Source of the DNA: CAWCAW01 sp963793645
GTDB taxonomy: Bacteria > Actinomycetota > Acidimicrobiia > Acidimicrobiales > UBA8190
Reading direction: 5' to 3'
Assembly: GCA_963793645.1 (NCBI GenBank)
Contig: CAWCAW010000005.1
Coordinates: 1-64,000 of the forward strand
Length of the DNA: 64,000 nt
Shown: in pieces, positions 34,305 through 43,118 of the stretch
Position numbering within the stretch: position 1 is the stretch's first letter
Layout: every line of letters begins with the position of its first letter
Position numbers and translations under genes: made by a program
The notes under the pieces: model-generated
What the model was told of the DNA's origin: nothing
What the model saw: only the letters and a program-made list of their open reading frames with translations
The model's database searches: none

Positions 34305-34870
34305 CGCGGCACCACGTCGCCGAGCACCACGCCGTCGAGGCTCACGTCGACCTGCTCGTCGATGCGGGTGGGCATGTTCTTGCCCACGTAGTCGGGTCGG
34401 ATAGGAAGCTCCCGGTGACCGCGATCGACCATCACCGCCAGTTGGACCGAGCGGGCTCGGCCGTAGTCGGCCAGGGCGTTGAGCGCGGCGCGCACGGTGC
34501 GTCCCGTGAACAACACGTCGTCGACGAGTATGACGAGCCGGCCCGCCAGGTCGCAGGGTATGTCGGTGGCGGCCTCGGGGAGTACGGGCCGGATGCCGAT
34601 GTCGTCGCGGTAGAACGCCACGTCCAGCAGACCCACCGGCACCGCCGTGCCCTCGATCTCCTCGAGCACCTGGGCCACGCGAAAAGCCAGGGGAACACCA
34701 CCGGTCTGCAAGCCGATCAGGGCCACGTCCTCGAGGCCGTGGTTGCGTTCCACGATCTCGTGCGAGATACGCACCAGGGCACGAGCGACATCCTCGGCGG
34801 AGAGCACCTGGACCCGAGGAACAAAAACCCCACCTCGCGGCGGGGTCAGTCGTCGTTCTCGTTCAGCCAC
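34301..34870 (-). CDS. pyrR: Bifunctional pyr operon regulator / uracil phosphoribosyltransferase
   Basis: PyrR senses UMP/UTP and binds pyr mRNA. The 189-residue product has LIGLQTGGVPLAFRVA and the PRPP loop LVILVDDVLFTGRTVRAAL, followed by VMVDRGHRELPIRPDYVGKN. The GTG at 34870 has GGAGGA seven bases upstream. A PyrR-binding RNA motif lies in its own leader, so it very probably regulates itself and the downstream pyrB-pyrC-carA-carB-pyrD-pyrF genes. The N-terminus is about ten residues longer than usual. Confidence 0.95.
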   Translation of the reverse strand: MAERERRLTPPRGGVFVPRVQVLSAEDVARALVRISHEIVERNHGLEDVALIGLQTGGVPLAFRVAQVLEEIEGTAVPVGLLDVAFYRDDIGIRPVLPEAATDIPCDLAGRLVILVDDVLFTGRTVRAALNALADYGRARSVQLAVMVDRGHRELPIRPDYVGKNMPTRIDEQVDVSLDGVVLGDVVPR

Positions 34871-34908
34871 GGAGGGCTCCTCCAGTTCCGTCCGGGCCTC
34901 ACAGGACC
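34871..34908 (-). promoter_or_regulatory. PyrR-binding RNA element with hairpin over the pyrR ribosome site
   Basis: In gene sense, 34906-34887 reads TCCTGTGAGGC followed by CCGGACGGA. It matches the known PyrR binding-loop pattern UCCxGxGAGGCxxGxAxGGA at every fixed position. Just downstream GGAGG-agc-CCTCC (34883-34871) is a perfect hairpin that contains the Shine-Dalgarno sequence and ends directly before the GTG. No terminator is visible. This fits translational control by PyrR, as reported for mycobacteria, rather than attenuation. Confidence 0.8.
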
Positions 34909-34945
34909 CGCTTCACGGTTCGCTACATGGTAGCAGTCGCCGTCG

Positions 34946-35347
34946 TCAGACTCCCGGCCGCGCCTGGGGGGCCACGGTGGACAGCACGCCGTTGACGAAC
35001 GCACCGGACTCCTCGGTCGAGTAGTGCTTGGCCAGCTCCACCGCCTCGTCGATCACCACCGCCACCGGCGTCTCCGCATCGACGAGCAGCTCCTCCACCG
35101 CCATGCGGAGGATGGTGCGATCGACCACCGCCATACGGCCGATCTCCCACCCCACCGCCGCCGCCGACACCAGCTCGTCGATGCGGTCAATGTGCGTGGC
35201 CACGTTGTCCATCAAGGTGACGGTGAACTCGTCGGGTGGCACCGGCAGCGCGGCGAGCACCTGGCCGGGGAGCTCCCCTTTGATATCGGCTTCGTAAAGC
35301 AAGCTCAGCGCCCGTTCCCGGGCCTCATGGCGGCTTGGGGCGGCCAC
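34946..35347 (-). CDS. nusB: Transcription antitermination factor NusB
   Basis: NusB joins NusE (S10) on boxA RNA to support rRNA transcription. The 133-residue all-helical protein has SRHEARERALSLLYEADIKG, VATHIDRIDELV and RTILRMAVEELL, and ends VINDEAVELAK-like then FVNGVLSTV. It follows efp by 18 bases. About 75 bases separate it from pyrR, which holds the PyrR element and probably a promoter. Confidence 0.95.
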   Translation of the reverse strand: MAAPSRHEARERALSLLYEADIKGELPGQVLAALPVPPDEFTVTLMDNVATHIDRIDELVSAAAVGWEIGRMAVVDRTILRMAVEELLVDAETPVAVVIDEAVELAKHYSTEESGAFVNGVLSTVAPQARPGV

Positions 35348-35365
35348 TGATCAGTCGCAGCCGGA

Positions 35366-35926
35366 CTAGGCCCGGGTGATGTAATCGCCGGTGCGGGTGT
35401 CGACCTTGATGCGATCCCCAGGACCCACGAAGAGAGGTACCTGCAACACCAGGCCGGTCTCCAAGGTGGCGGGCTTGCGGGCTCCCGACACCCGGTCGCC
35501 TTGGATGCCGGGCTCGGTCTCGGTCACCGTCAGCTCCACCGCCGCGGGGAGGTCCACGCCCACGATCTCGGCGCCGTACATGTGCAGCACGGCGTTGTCA
35601 CCTTCTTTGATGTAGTTCTCGGCGTCGCCCAACGTGGCCGGCGAGACATGGATCTGGTCGTAGGAGACGACGTCCATGAACACGTAGTCGGTCCCGTCTC
35701 GATACAGGTACTGCATCTCGCGCTTGTCCACGATGGCCTGCTCGACACGCTCGTCGGCCCTGAAGGTGCGCTCGATGACCGCTCCGGTGCGGGCGTTCTT
35801 GAGCTTGGTGCGGACGAAGGCTCCGCCTTTGCCGGGCTTCACGTGCTGGAACTCGACCACGGAGAAGAGACCCTCGGGCAGATCCAATGTCATGCCGTTG
35901 CGCAGATCGTTGGTGGTGACAGCCAT
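35366..35926 (-). CDS. efp: Elongation factor P
   Basis: EF-P relieves ribosome stalling at proline runs. The 186-residue three-domain protein has VEFQHVKPGKGGAFVRTKLK with the loop lysine (about K33) that enters the P-site, and the C-terminal signature GLVLQVPLFVGPGDRIKVDT. The ATG at 35926 overlaps the pepP stop by one base (TGATG). A longer open frame upstream is pepP sequence. Confidence 0.96.
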   Translation of the reverse strand: MAVTTNDLRNGMTLDLPEGLFSVVEFQHVKPGKGGAFVRTKLKNARTGAVIERTFRADERVEQAIVDKREMQYLYRDGTDYVFMDVVSYDQIHVSPATLGDAENYIKEGDNAVLHMYGAEIVGVDLPAAVELTVTETEPGIQGDRVSGARKPATLETGLVLQVPLFVGPGDRIKVDTRTGDYITRA

Positions 35927-37053
35927 CAGGCAGCAATTTCCTTCGTGAACGTGGTGAGGACGCGCCGACCATCCTCGGTGACGACAACGGTGTCTTCGAT
36001 CCGAACTCCACCGACACCGGGGATGTACACGCCCGGCTCCACGGTGACGACGACGCCGGCGCGCGAGGATAGCAGTCGATCCCTGGCCCACCGCCGGCGC
36101 TTCGTGGATATCGATGCCCACGCCGTGGCCGGTGCCGTGCTCGAAGGCTTCGGCGAAACCGGCCTCGGCAATCATCTGCCGACACGTCTTGTCGACGTCT
36201 CCGCTGACAACCCCGGGGGCGACGGCCGCCACGCCGGCGGCCTGGGCCTGCGCCGACCACCGCGAAGACCCGTGGCCAGCGGCCGCTCGGCGCGCCCCCC
36301 ACCACGAAGGTGCGGGTCATGTCGGAGCGGTACCCGGCGAAGATGGCACCGAAGTCGATGACCACCGGATCGCCGGTGCCGACGATCTTTCGGTGGGTCG
36401 GGCGTGGGGTTTGGCCGCATTAGGGCCCGACGCCACGATGGTCTCGAAAGCGCGATCCTCGGCCCCGAGGCGTCGCATGGCGCCGTCGAGGGCGAGCGCG
36501 ATCTCCTGCTCGCTGCGGCGCTGCGAGAGCATGGGCAGCACCTCCGCCAAGGCCTCGTCGGCGATGGCCGCCGCCTTGGCCATCCGCCACAGTTCGCCGT
36601 CGTCTTTGACCTGGCGAAGCCCCTCGATCACAGCCGTCGTCGGGCCCACTTCGACGGGCGCCACACTTCGGCCCATCGACGTTGGGCGCTCCACGTCACG
36701 TTGTCGGCTCTCGAGCCCGAGTCGCTTCACCGCGGTGCGATTCGCCATGGCGGCGATGGCGTCACGCTGGACCTGTAGCTCCGCCCACCGCCACGTCCAC
36801 GAGCCGAAGCATGCGGGCTTCGTCGAGTTGTTCGGCCGCCTGGGTGCGGTAGCGACCATCGGTGACGAGCAGCGCTTCGTCGGCGGTGACGAGGACGACG
36901 CCCGCCGAGCCGGTAAAGCCCGGTCAGATACCGAACGTTGGCCAGTGTCGTGACGACAAGGGCATCGACGTTGCTGTCGCCGAGCAGCGGACGCAGGGAC
37001 GTTCGATGCGTCGGGGGTACTCGAGCCGTGGGGCTCATGGACTCGTCGCTCAC
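35926..37053 (-). CDS. pepP: Xaa-Pro aminopeptidase, M24 family, broken by about five frame shifts
   Basis: A creatinase/prolidase-type metallopeptidase can be assembled only by changing frame about five times. In order: NVDALVVTTLANVRYLTG (from GTG 37053), FTGSAGVVLVTADEALLVTD, AELQVQRDAIAAMANRT to ASGPNAAKPHARPT, VIDFGAIFAGYRSDMTRTF, FEHGTGHGVGIDIHEAP, and VVTVEPGVYIPGVGG. Breaks lie near 36920, 36784, 36391, 36250 and 36080. The metal ligands (Asp, Asp, His, Glu, Glu) are all present across the pieces. Order with efp is conserved in bacteria. It is either an assembly-damaged functional gene or a decaying one; the neighbours are also damaged, which favours the former. Confidence 0.8.
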
Positions 37054-37055
37054 CG

Positions 37056-37494
37056 TTACCCGGCCGCCTGAGCGAGAAGTCGGGCCACCGCCACCACCGC
37101 CAAGCGGTACCCGAGCCCGCCGAATCCGGCCACCGTGCCGTCGGCCACGGGAGCGAGCACCGAGGTGGGCGCCACTGGCTCGCGGGCGGCGGGGTTGGAC
37201 AGGTGCACCTCGACCACCACCCCGTCGAAGGCGGCCAGGGCATCGTGCAACGACCAGGAGTAGTGGCTCAGAGCTCCGGCGTTGACGATCATGGCCGCCG
37301 CTGAGGCCGCGGGCGCCATGGACGAACTCGACGAGCTCTGCTTCGTGGTTGCTCTGGTGATGCTCGAGGACGAGACCGAGCGACGCCGCCTCGATCAGTG
37401 GCGGCGGCCACGTGCTCGGCGAAGGTGCTGTGCCGTAGACCGCGGGCTGGCGCTCGCCCAGCAGGTTCAGGTTGGGCCCCGACAGCAGCACCAC
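37056..37494 (-). CDS. aroQ: Type II 3-dehydroquinate dehydratase (with about three frame shifts)
   Basis: AroQ dehydrates 3-dehydroquinate in the shikimate pathway. VLLSGPNLNLLGERQPAVYG is the family N-terminus, followed by LEHHQSNHEAELVEFVHGAR, MIVNAGALSHYSWSLHDAL and VVVEVHLSNPAAREP. The stretch after VYGTA reads PSPSTWPPPLI in frame, but a shifted frame gives FAEHVAAATD, so two compensating indels probably lie near 37393 and 37420. A third break near 37310 joins HGAR to ASAAAMIVNAG. GTG 37494 gives the typical N-terminus. Confidence 0.85.
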
Positions 37495-37518
37495 TATCGG
37501 GCGGGCCTCGTCGGCGGC

Positions 37519-38569
37519 TCATCGGGCATCCCATGTCGGCCAGGGTAGCCAGCACGGCGTCCACCGCCACGTTCCCCACCGGCTCGACGCCCTGGGGGCC
37601 GTCGAGAACGAAGGTCAGATCGTGGCTCGCCTTTTTGTCTCGGGCCATGAAGGCCACCAACTCGGCGGCCGAGGCCACCGGCGGGATGTCGTCGCGCAGG
37701 TCGAAACCCCCCACCACGCGGCGATGGAGATCCACACGCTCGTCGTCGATACGACCCAGCCGGCGCGCCAGCATGGCGGCGAAGACCAGGCCCACGGCGA
37801 CCGCCTCTCCATGGCGAAGATCGGCGGGCGGGCGGGCGGCCAAGGCCCCCGCCTCCAGGGCATGCGCCAAGGTGTGACCGTAATTGAGCACCATCCTGGC
37901 CCCGGCGTCGCGCTCGTCGGAGGCGACCACGCGGGCCTTGATGGCTGCGCATCGAGCCACCTGTTCCTCCAGCGGCAGCGTCAACAAGGCCGCGTCGGGA
38001 CCACCGCGGCGGTGTCCGGGGTCGTCGAGAAAGGCGTACTTGGCCATTTCGCCGCGACCCGAGGCCCACTCCCTGGCCGGCAACGTATCGAGGGTCTCGG
38101 TGTCGCACAGCACGGCCGCCGGCTGCCAAAACGCTCCGACCAGGTTCTTGCCCTCGGGCAGGTTGACCCCCGTCTTGCCGCCGATGGCGGCGTCGACCTG
38201 GGCCAGTAACGACGTGGCCACGTTGATGTAGGCCACCCCGCGGTGGTACAGCGCGGCGGCCAGCCCGGCCACGTCGGTCACCACCCCGCCGCCGACAGCC
38301 ACCACCAGGTCCGAACGCGCCAACCCGCTGAGGGCGAAGTGCCGGCACAACGCCTCCACCGTGGACAGGGATTTGGCCGCCTCGCCGTCGTCGATGACGA
38401 ACACGTCGAAGGCCACCCCGGGGTCGACTTCCACCGGGATGCCTTTCTGCGTGACCACCGTGGCGCGCCGGACTCCCGTCGGCACCACGTCGGCCAGGGC
38501 GTGGCGCGCCCCGGCCCCGACGATGACGTCATAGGAGCTCGACCCGAGCTCGACACCAACGGTGATCAT
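37519..38569 (-). CDS. aroB: 3-dehydroquinate synthase (3' end frame uncertain)
   Basis: AroB cyclises DAHP to 3-dehydroquinate using NAD and a metal. DLVVAVGGGVVTDVAGLAAA is the NAD site; SLLAQVDAAIGGKTGVNLPEGKN and MVLNYGHTLAHALEAG carry lysine, asparagine and metal histidine. The frame as given runs on past LADMGCPMS into aroQ to 37289. Dropping one base in the GGG at 37524-37526 would end aroB at TGA 37519, with an ATG overlap like the other junctions, so that end is reported. ATG 38569 overlaps the aroK stop. Confidence 0.9.
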
Positions 38570-39085
38570 CGGCCGAGGCCCTCGACGACTCGCTGCGCCA
38601 CCGCCGCCACATCGAGGCCGTCCACATCGACGACGACGTCGGCGACCTCTTCGTACAGAGGACGGCGCTCCCCGTCCACGCGCCCCAAGGCACCGGCGAC
38701 GTCACCCCCCGCGGCCACGAGCACCGGACGTCCGTCCGCGTCTTTGGACGCGATGGACCAACGTGTCGATATCGGCTCGAAGCCACACCACCGTTCCCGA
38801 CGACCTGAGCACGGCGCGAGTCTGCTCATCGAGCACGGCTCCGCCGCCGGCGCAGACCACCACCGCCTCATCGCCCCCGGCGGCGGCGGCAATGGCTTCT
38901 TGCTCGAGGCGGCGAAAATGGCTCTCGCCATGGGTGCTGAAAAGCTCGGGCACCGACATGGCGGCGGCGCGCTCGATCTCGGCATCGATGTCGAGACACC
39001 TCCAGCCGAGCAAGTCGGCCACCTCGGCACCCACCACCGTCTTGCCCGCTCCCATCATCCCCACCAGGAACACCCGCTCAGGCAC
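38566..39085 (-). CDS. aroK: Shikimate kinase (one frame shift near 38755)
   Basis: AroK phosphorylates shikimate. The N-terminal VFLVGMMGAGKTVVGAEVAD is the P-loop, DIDAEIERAAAMSVPELF the shikimate site, and VVVCAGGGAVLDEQ the Walker B-like GGG. After DTLVHRV the frame must shift to continue as SKDADGRPVLVAA and REPLYEEVADVVVDVD-like sequence with the LID arginine. The GTG at 39085 overlaps the aroC stop by eight bases. The corrected length of about 173 residues is normal. Confidence 0.9.
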
Positions 39086-40263
39086 GGGGAGCCGACGATC
39101 GCGACGCCTCCCTCAGAGCCGCCACATACCCGTCGCGATTGCGGATCATCTCCGCTAGTGAGTCGCCGCCGAATTTGCGCACCGCCTCGGTCGCCAGCAC
39201 CAGGGCCAACATGGTCTCGGCCACAACACCCATGGCCGGCACGGCGGTGACGTCGGTGCGCTCCTTGAACGACACCGTCTCTTCTTTGGTGACGACGTCG
39301 ACGGTGCCGAGGACGGGCCGGTTGAGTGTGGCCAACGGTTTCATCCCGAGCGCGCGCCGTGATGAGGGCACCTGTGGAGATCCCCCCTTCGATGCCCCCG
39401 GCACGCGTCGTCTCCCGGTGGTAGTCCCCGGTCTCGGCGTCATAGCTGATGGCGTCATGGGCCTCCGAGCCGCGCCGGGCACTGACCGACGTGCCGTCGC
39501 CGATCTCGACGTACTTGATGGCTTGAATGCTCATCAGGGCCTGGGCGATGAGCCCGTCGAGACGCCGATCCCAATGCACATGGCTGCCGAGCCCGACCGG
39601 CACGCCGTAGGCCAGCACCTCCACCACACCGCCGAGTGAGTCCCCGTCCTTGGCGGCCGCCTTGATGGCCGCCACCATGCGCACTTCGGCCTCGGCGTCG
39701 AAGCAGCGCACCGCGGAGGCATCGACCAGGTCCAAATCAGCGGGACCGGGCCGCGCGTCCGAGGTGATTGACGCTTCCCCGAGGCCCACCACGTGACTGA
39801 GCACCGACACCCCGAGGTAACTGAGCAGCGCCTTGGCCAGGCACCCGGCCGCCACCCGGGCCGCCGTCTCGCGCGCCGAAGCCCGCTCGAGAATGTTGCG
39901 GGCGTCGTCGAAGCCGTACTTCTGCATCCCGGCCAGATCGGCGTGCCCCGGCCGCGGGGCCGTCAGGACCTTGGTGGGCGCGCCCGGATGCGGCGACATC
40001 TCCTGCTCCCATTTGGGCCATTCGGTGTTGGCGACTTCTATGGCTACCGGCGAACCCAAGGTGTGGCCGTGGCGCACACCGCTCAAGATGGAGAGTTCGT
40101 CGGCCTCGAAGCGCATGCGCGGCCCGCGCCCATAGCCGAGCCGGCGACGAGCCAACTCCTCTCCGATCTCCTCCACGGTGATAGGCAAGCCGGCGGGAAG
40201 GCCCTCGACGATCACCACCAAGGCACGGCCATGGGACTCGCCGGCGGTCAGGAACCTGAGCAC
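39078..40263 (-). CDS. aroC: Chorismate synthase (one frame shift near 39350)
   Basis: AroC makes chorismate from EPSP with reduced FMN. MLRFLTAGESHG, GYGRGPRM, APRPGHADLAG and ARETAARVAAG are family signatures in the first frame. After GGISTGALITAR the frame changes to LGMKPLATLNRPVLGTVDV and KERTDVTAVPAMGVVAE, ending at TGA 39078. The break lies in a CG dinucleotide run, where two bases are probably missing. GTG 40263 follows six bases after a TAGATT -10 box, so the aro-pepP-efp-nusB transcript probably begins here without a leader. Confidence 0.93.
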
Positions 40264-40269
40264 GACCTC

Positions 40270-40275
40270 AATCTA
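40270..40275 (-). promoter_or_regulatory. -10 box before aroC
   Basis: TAGATT on the minus strand ends six bases before the aroC GTG at 40263, in the 38-base gap after the prepilin peptidase gene. GAGGTC in the spacer is too close to act as a Shine-Dalgarno sequence. Confidence 0.55.
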
Positions 40276-40301
40276 CTTTCGTGCCCGCTGCTCGAAACCC
40301 C

Positions 40302-41090
40302 TCATGACACGCTCCGATGGAACAGTGCGTTGGCGATGGGGTTACCCCAGACGATGGCAATGATCGCCCCGGCGGCGAGAAACGGGCCGAAAGGAACCTT
40401 GGTCTTGCGCCCGCCGCCGGTGACCATCATCACCACGATGCCGATCACCGCACCGAGCAGGAACCCGATGAAAAAGGCGATAAAGGCCAGGCCGAGGCCG
40501 ATCCACCCGACGGCCACGCCCAAGACGCCCGCCAGGCGCACATCGCCGAATCCCATTCCCCCGGGGACCACCAGGTGGACGACGTAAAAGGCCACAAACG
40601 CAGCTGCCCCCCCGATGGCGGCGTGGGTGAGCAGGCCCCAGCTGTGGTCAACGGCCGAGCACAGCACCAGTAAGGGGACGAGCACCGCCAACGTGGGGTA
40701 CACGATGCGATTGGGGATGATGAAGCGTTCGAAGTCGACGGCGCTGATGGCCACCAGGGACAACCCCAAGATGCAGTACGGCAACAACGCCAGATGCGGA
40801 CCGATGCGCACGGCCAAGGCACCCAGCACGACGGCGCTCACGATGGCCATCACCGCCGACCGCCACGGCCGGCTCCGACGCGTGCCGCAATGGGAGCACG
40901 GTTGAGCCCGGGTCAAGACGCCCACCAAGGGAACCGCACCCGCACCCGACACCGGCTCTTGGCACGAGGGGCAGCGCCACCATGGTCGCTCCAGGCTCTC
41001 GTGCGCACCGAGGCGCTCGACGACCACCTCGAGCTCGTCGCCGAGGACGAGCCCGCCGACTGCTGCCAATCCCGTGACGAGGACGTCCAT
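40302..41090 (-). CDS. Type IV prepilin peptidase (A24 family)
   Basis: A membrane aspartyl protease that cleaves and may methylate type IV pilin-like precursors. The cytoplasmic zinc loop has CPSC and CSHC pairs. The two catalytic aspartates are in SAVDFERFIIPNR and GGMGFGDVRLAG (the GxGD motif). Six to seven hydrophobic segments follow in the usual order. The N-terminal motif reads GDELEVVVERLG instead of the usual G-S-F-x-N-V-x-x-x-R, a mild divergence. No pilin genes are in the window, so its substrates lie elsewhere. Confidence 0.88.
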   Translation of the reverse strand: MDVLVTGLAAVGGLVLGDELEVVVERLGAHESLERPWWRCPSCQEPVSGAGAVPLVGVLTRAQPCSHCGTRRSRPWRSAVMAIVSAVVLGALAVRIGPHLALLPYCILGLSLVAISAVDFERFIIPNRIVYPTLAVLVPLLVLCSAVDHSWGLLTHAAIGGAAAFVAFYVVHLVVPGGMGFGDVRLAGVLGVAVGWIGLGLAFIAFFIGFLLGAVIGIVVMMVTGGGRKTKVPFGPFLAAGAIIAIVWGNPIANALFHRSVS

Positions 41091-41136
41091 TACGAGGCCC
41101 GGCCGCGGCGGGCGGTATCAGCCAGGGCAGTCACGC

Positions 41137-41805
41137 CTATTTCTTGGCCGCCTCGAAGTACGGGTTGGAGCCGCTGGCGTGGTCCGTCACGTCCACCACG
41201 GAGTCGATCTCAGGTACCGCGTCGCGCAGGGCCACCTCGATCCCCTGGGACAGGGTCACCTTGGCCAGACCACAGCCTTGGCACCCCCCGCTGAGGCGCA
41301 GGTAGGCGATGGCATCGTCCACGGCGACCAGATCGGCTCGGCCTCCATGATTGGCGATAGACGGGTTGATCTGCTCGTCGAGCACGGCCAGGATCCGCTG
41401 AGCCAGGTCGCCGCTCAAGTCGCCGGTGGGCATGGCGGCCGCCACATCGGGACGCGGCGGGGTCTGCGGGTTCAAGATCACGAGCCCGCCCTCGTCGTCA
41501 TCGGACCAATCCAGCCGGGCCCCACGAAGGCGAGCCACGCTGGCTTCGGGTACCACCACGGGCAACCCGTCTACCTCGGTGGCGTCGTCTTGAGGCCGGG
41601 CATCGGAGGCCGCCTGAAAGTAGATGTCGTAGGTGTACGAAGCGCCCTGGGCGCCCGTGACTTCGACCCACAGCGCCAGCCGCTCGGCGTCAGCCTCCTG
41701 CGAGCGAGATTCGAGCACCACCGAACGCGCTTGGGGCGTCACTGTGAGGACGGCCTGGGCCCCGTTGGCGCCGCTGTCGCTCTCTTCACCGGTTTCGTCG
41801 ACCAT
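41137..41805 (-). CDS. NfuA-like iron-sulfur scaffold (IscA-like plus NifU domain)
   Basis: A 222-residue protein with an N-terminal HesB/IscA-like fold lacking its cysteines (residues about 10-105) and a C-terminal NifU domain. The NifU domain has the cluster-binding CxxC in LSGGCQGCGLAKVTLSQGIE (about C175 and C178). This architecture is that of NfuA, which carries 4Fe-4S clusters to target enzymes. The ATG at 41805 is preferred over GTG 41814 because GGGAGG lies nine bases upstream. It is divergent from the ATP-grasp / radical SAM cluster, and radical SAM enzymes need such clusters, so a functional link is possible. Confidence 0.85.
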   Translation of the reverse strand: MVDETGEESDSGANGAQAVLTVTPQARSVVLESRSQEADAERLALWVEVTGAQGASYTYDIYFQAASDARPQDDATEVDGLPVVVPEASVARLRGARLDWSDDDEGGLVILNPQTPPRPDVAAAMPTGDLSGDLAQRILAVLDEQINPSIANHGGRADLVAVDDAIAYLRLSGGCQGCGLAKVTLSQGIEVALRDAVPEIDSVVDVTDHASGSNPYFEAAKK

Positions 41806-41836
41806 GGTCCACACCTCCCCAGGTCATCATAGGTCC

Positions 41837-43078
41837 ATGGCCCGTGTGCTCCTGCTTGTTCCGTCGGCCACGTACCGCGCCGGAGACTTCCTGGACGCGG
41901 CCCGCGCCCTCGGTGTCGACGTCATCGTGGCCGGCGATCACGCGCACGTATTGGAGCAGTCCATGGCGACGCGCTGGCTCGAGGTCTCCTACGACGACCC
42001 CGAGGCCGCCGCGTCGGCCATCGTGGCCCATGACGCCCTGACCCCCCTCGACGCTGTGGTGGCCGTCGACGACGTCGGCACGCTGGTGGCGGCCCTGGCG
42101 TCGGCGTCCCTCGGGCTTCGCCACAACCCCCCCGAGGCGGTGGCGGCGGCTCGTCACAAGCTGGTCATGCGCACGCTGTTACACCGAGCCGAGGTACCCC
42201 AGCCCGCTTTCGCCGCCATCGGCCCCGACGCGTCTGACCACGAGGTGGCCGAGCTGGCCGCCGAGGTCGGCCTCCCCTGTGTGGTGAAACCGGCCACGCT
42301 GTCGGCTAGTCAGGGTGTGTTGCGCGCCGACACGAGTGAGGAGGCCGTGGCGGTGGTAGGTCGGGTCAGGCGCATCGCAGCATCGGCCGGCGTGGCCGGC
42401 GACGTGCCGTTGGTGATCGAGCGCTTCGTCCCCGGCCCCGAGGTCGCCGTGGAGGGCCTGCTCGTCGACGGAGCGCTCGAGGTCATGGCCGTCTTCGACA
42501 AACCCGATCCGCTCGACGGTCCGGCCTTCGAGGAGACCATCTACGTCACCCCCAGCCGGCTCGAACACCACGACATGGCAGCCGTGCTGGCGGCCACCGC
42601 GGCGGCGGCACGCGCCATGGGCCTCGAGCACGGGCCTATCCATGCCGAGCTGCGGGTGCGCGACGGACGCGCCACGGTCATCGACGTGGCGGCGCGCACC
42701 ATCGGCGGGCTCTGTGCACGCACCTTGGCCTTCGCCACGGGACGCACCTTGGAGAGCGTGGTGCTCAGCCATGCCCTCGGTCTCGCCATCGAAACCCCCA
42801 CCGAGGAGCGCGCCGCCGGTGTCCTCATGCTCCCCATCCCCCACGCCGGGCGCCTGGTCGCTGTGGGTGGCGTCGAGGACGCTCGAGCCGTGCCGGGCAT
42901 CGTCGACATTCAGATCACCGTGCCGCCGGGCACCCCCATCGTCCCCGTGCCCGAAGGCAATCGCTATCTCGGCTTCGTCTTCGCCACCGGACGCCGACCC
43001 GAGGATGCCGAAAGGGCGTTGCGCCACGCGCAGGCGCGCCTCGACATCCAAATCGACCCCGACGACGAATCCGGCTGA
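41837..43078 (+). CDS. ATP-grasp family ligase of unknown substrate
   Basis: A 413-residue ATP-grasp protein. An N-terminal Rossmann-like preATP-grasp domain (RVLLLVPSATYRAGDFLDAA) leads to LGLRHNPPEAVAAARHKLVM, the lysine strand CVVKPATLSASQGV, VIERFVPGPEVAVEGLLVDG and GPIHAELRVRDGRATVIDVAAR with the magnesium ligands. A C-terminal domain ends in FVFATGRRPEDAERAL, as in the L-amino-acid ligase / carboxylate-amine ligase group (PurK/CarB-like). It probably joins a carboxylate to an amine via an acyl phosphate. It is followed after 40 bases by the radical SAM gene on the same strand. Confidence 0.85.
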   Translation: MARVLLLVPSATYRAGDFLDAARALGVDVIVAGDHAHVLEQSMATRWLEVSYDDPEAAASAIVAHDALTPLDAVVAVDDVGTLVAALASASLGLRHNPPEAVAAARHKLVMRTLLHRAEVPQPAFAAIGPDASDHEVAELAAEVGLPCVVKPATLSASQGVLRADTSEEAVAVVGRVRRIAASAGVAGDVPLVIERFVPGPEVAVEGLLVDGALEVMAVFDKPDPLDGPAFEETIYVTPSRLEHHDMAAVLAATAAAARAMGLEHGPIHAELRVRDGRATVIDVAARTIGGLCARTLAFATGRTLESVVLSHALGLAIETPTEERAAGVLMLPIPHAGRLVAVGGVEDARAVPGIVDIQITVPPGTPIVPVPEGNRYLGFVFATGRRPEDAERALRHAQARLDIQIDPDDESG

Positions 43079-43106
43079 CCTCGACGACCGTCAGGGGGCC
43101 AGCCGC

Positions 43107-43112
43107 TACCGT
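43107..43112 (+). promoter_or_regulatory. -10 box before the radical SAM gene
   Basis: TACCGT ends six bases before the GTG at 43119, giving the radical SAM gene its own leaderless start in the 40-base gap after the ATP-grasp gene. Confidence 0.45.
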
Positions 43113-43118
43113 GATCTC

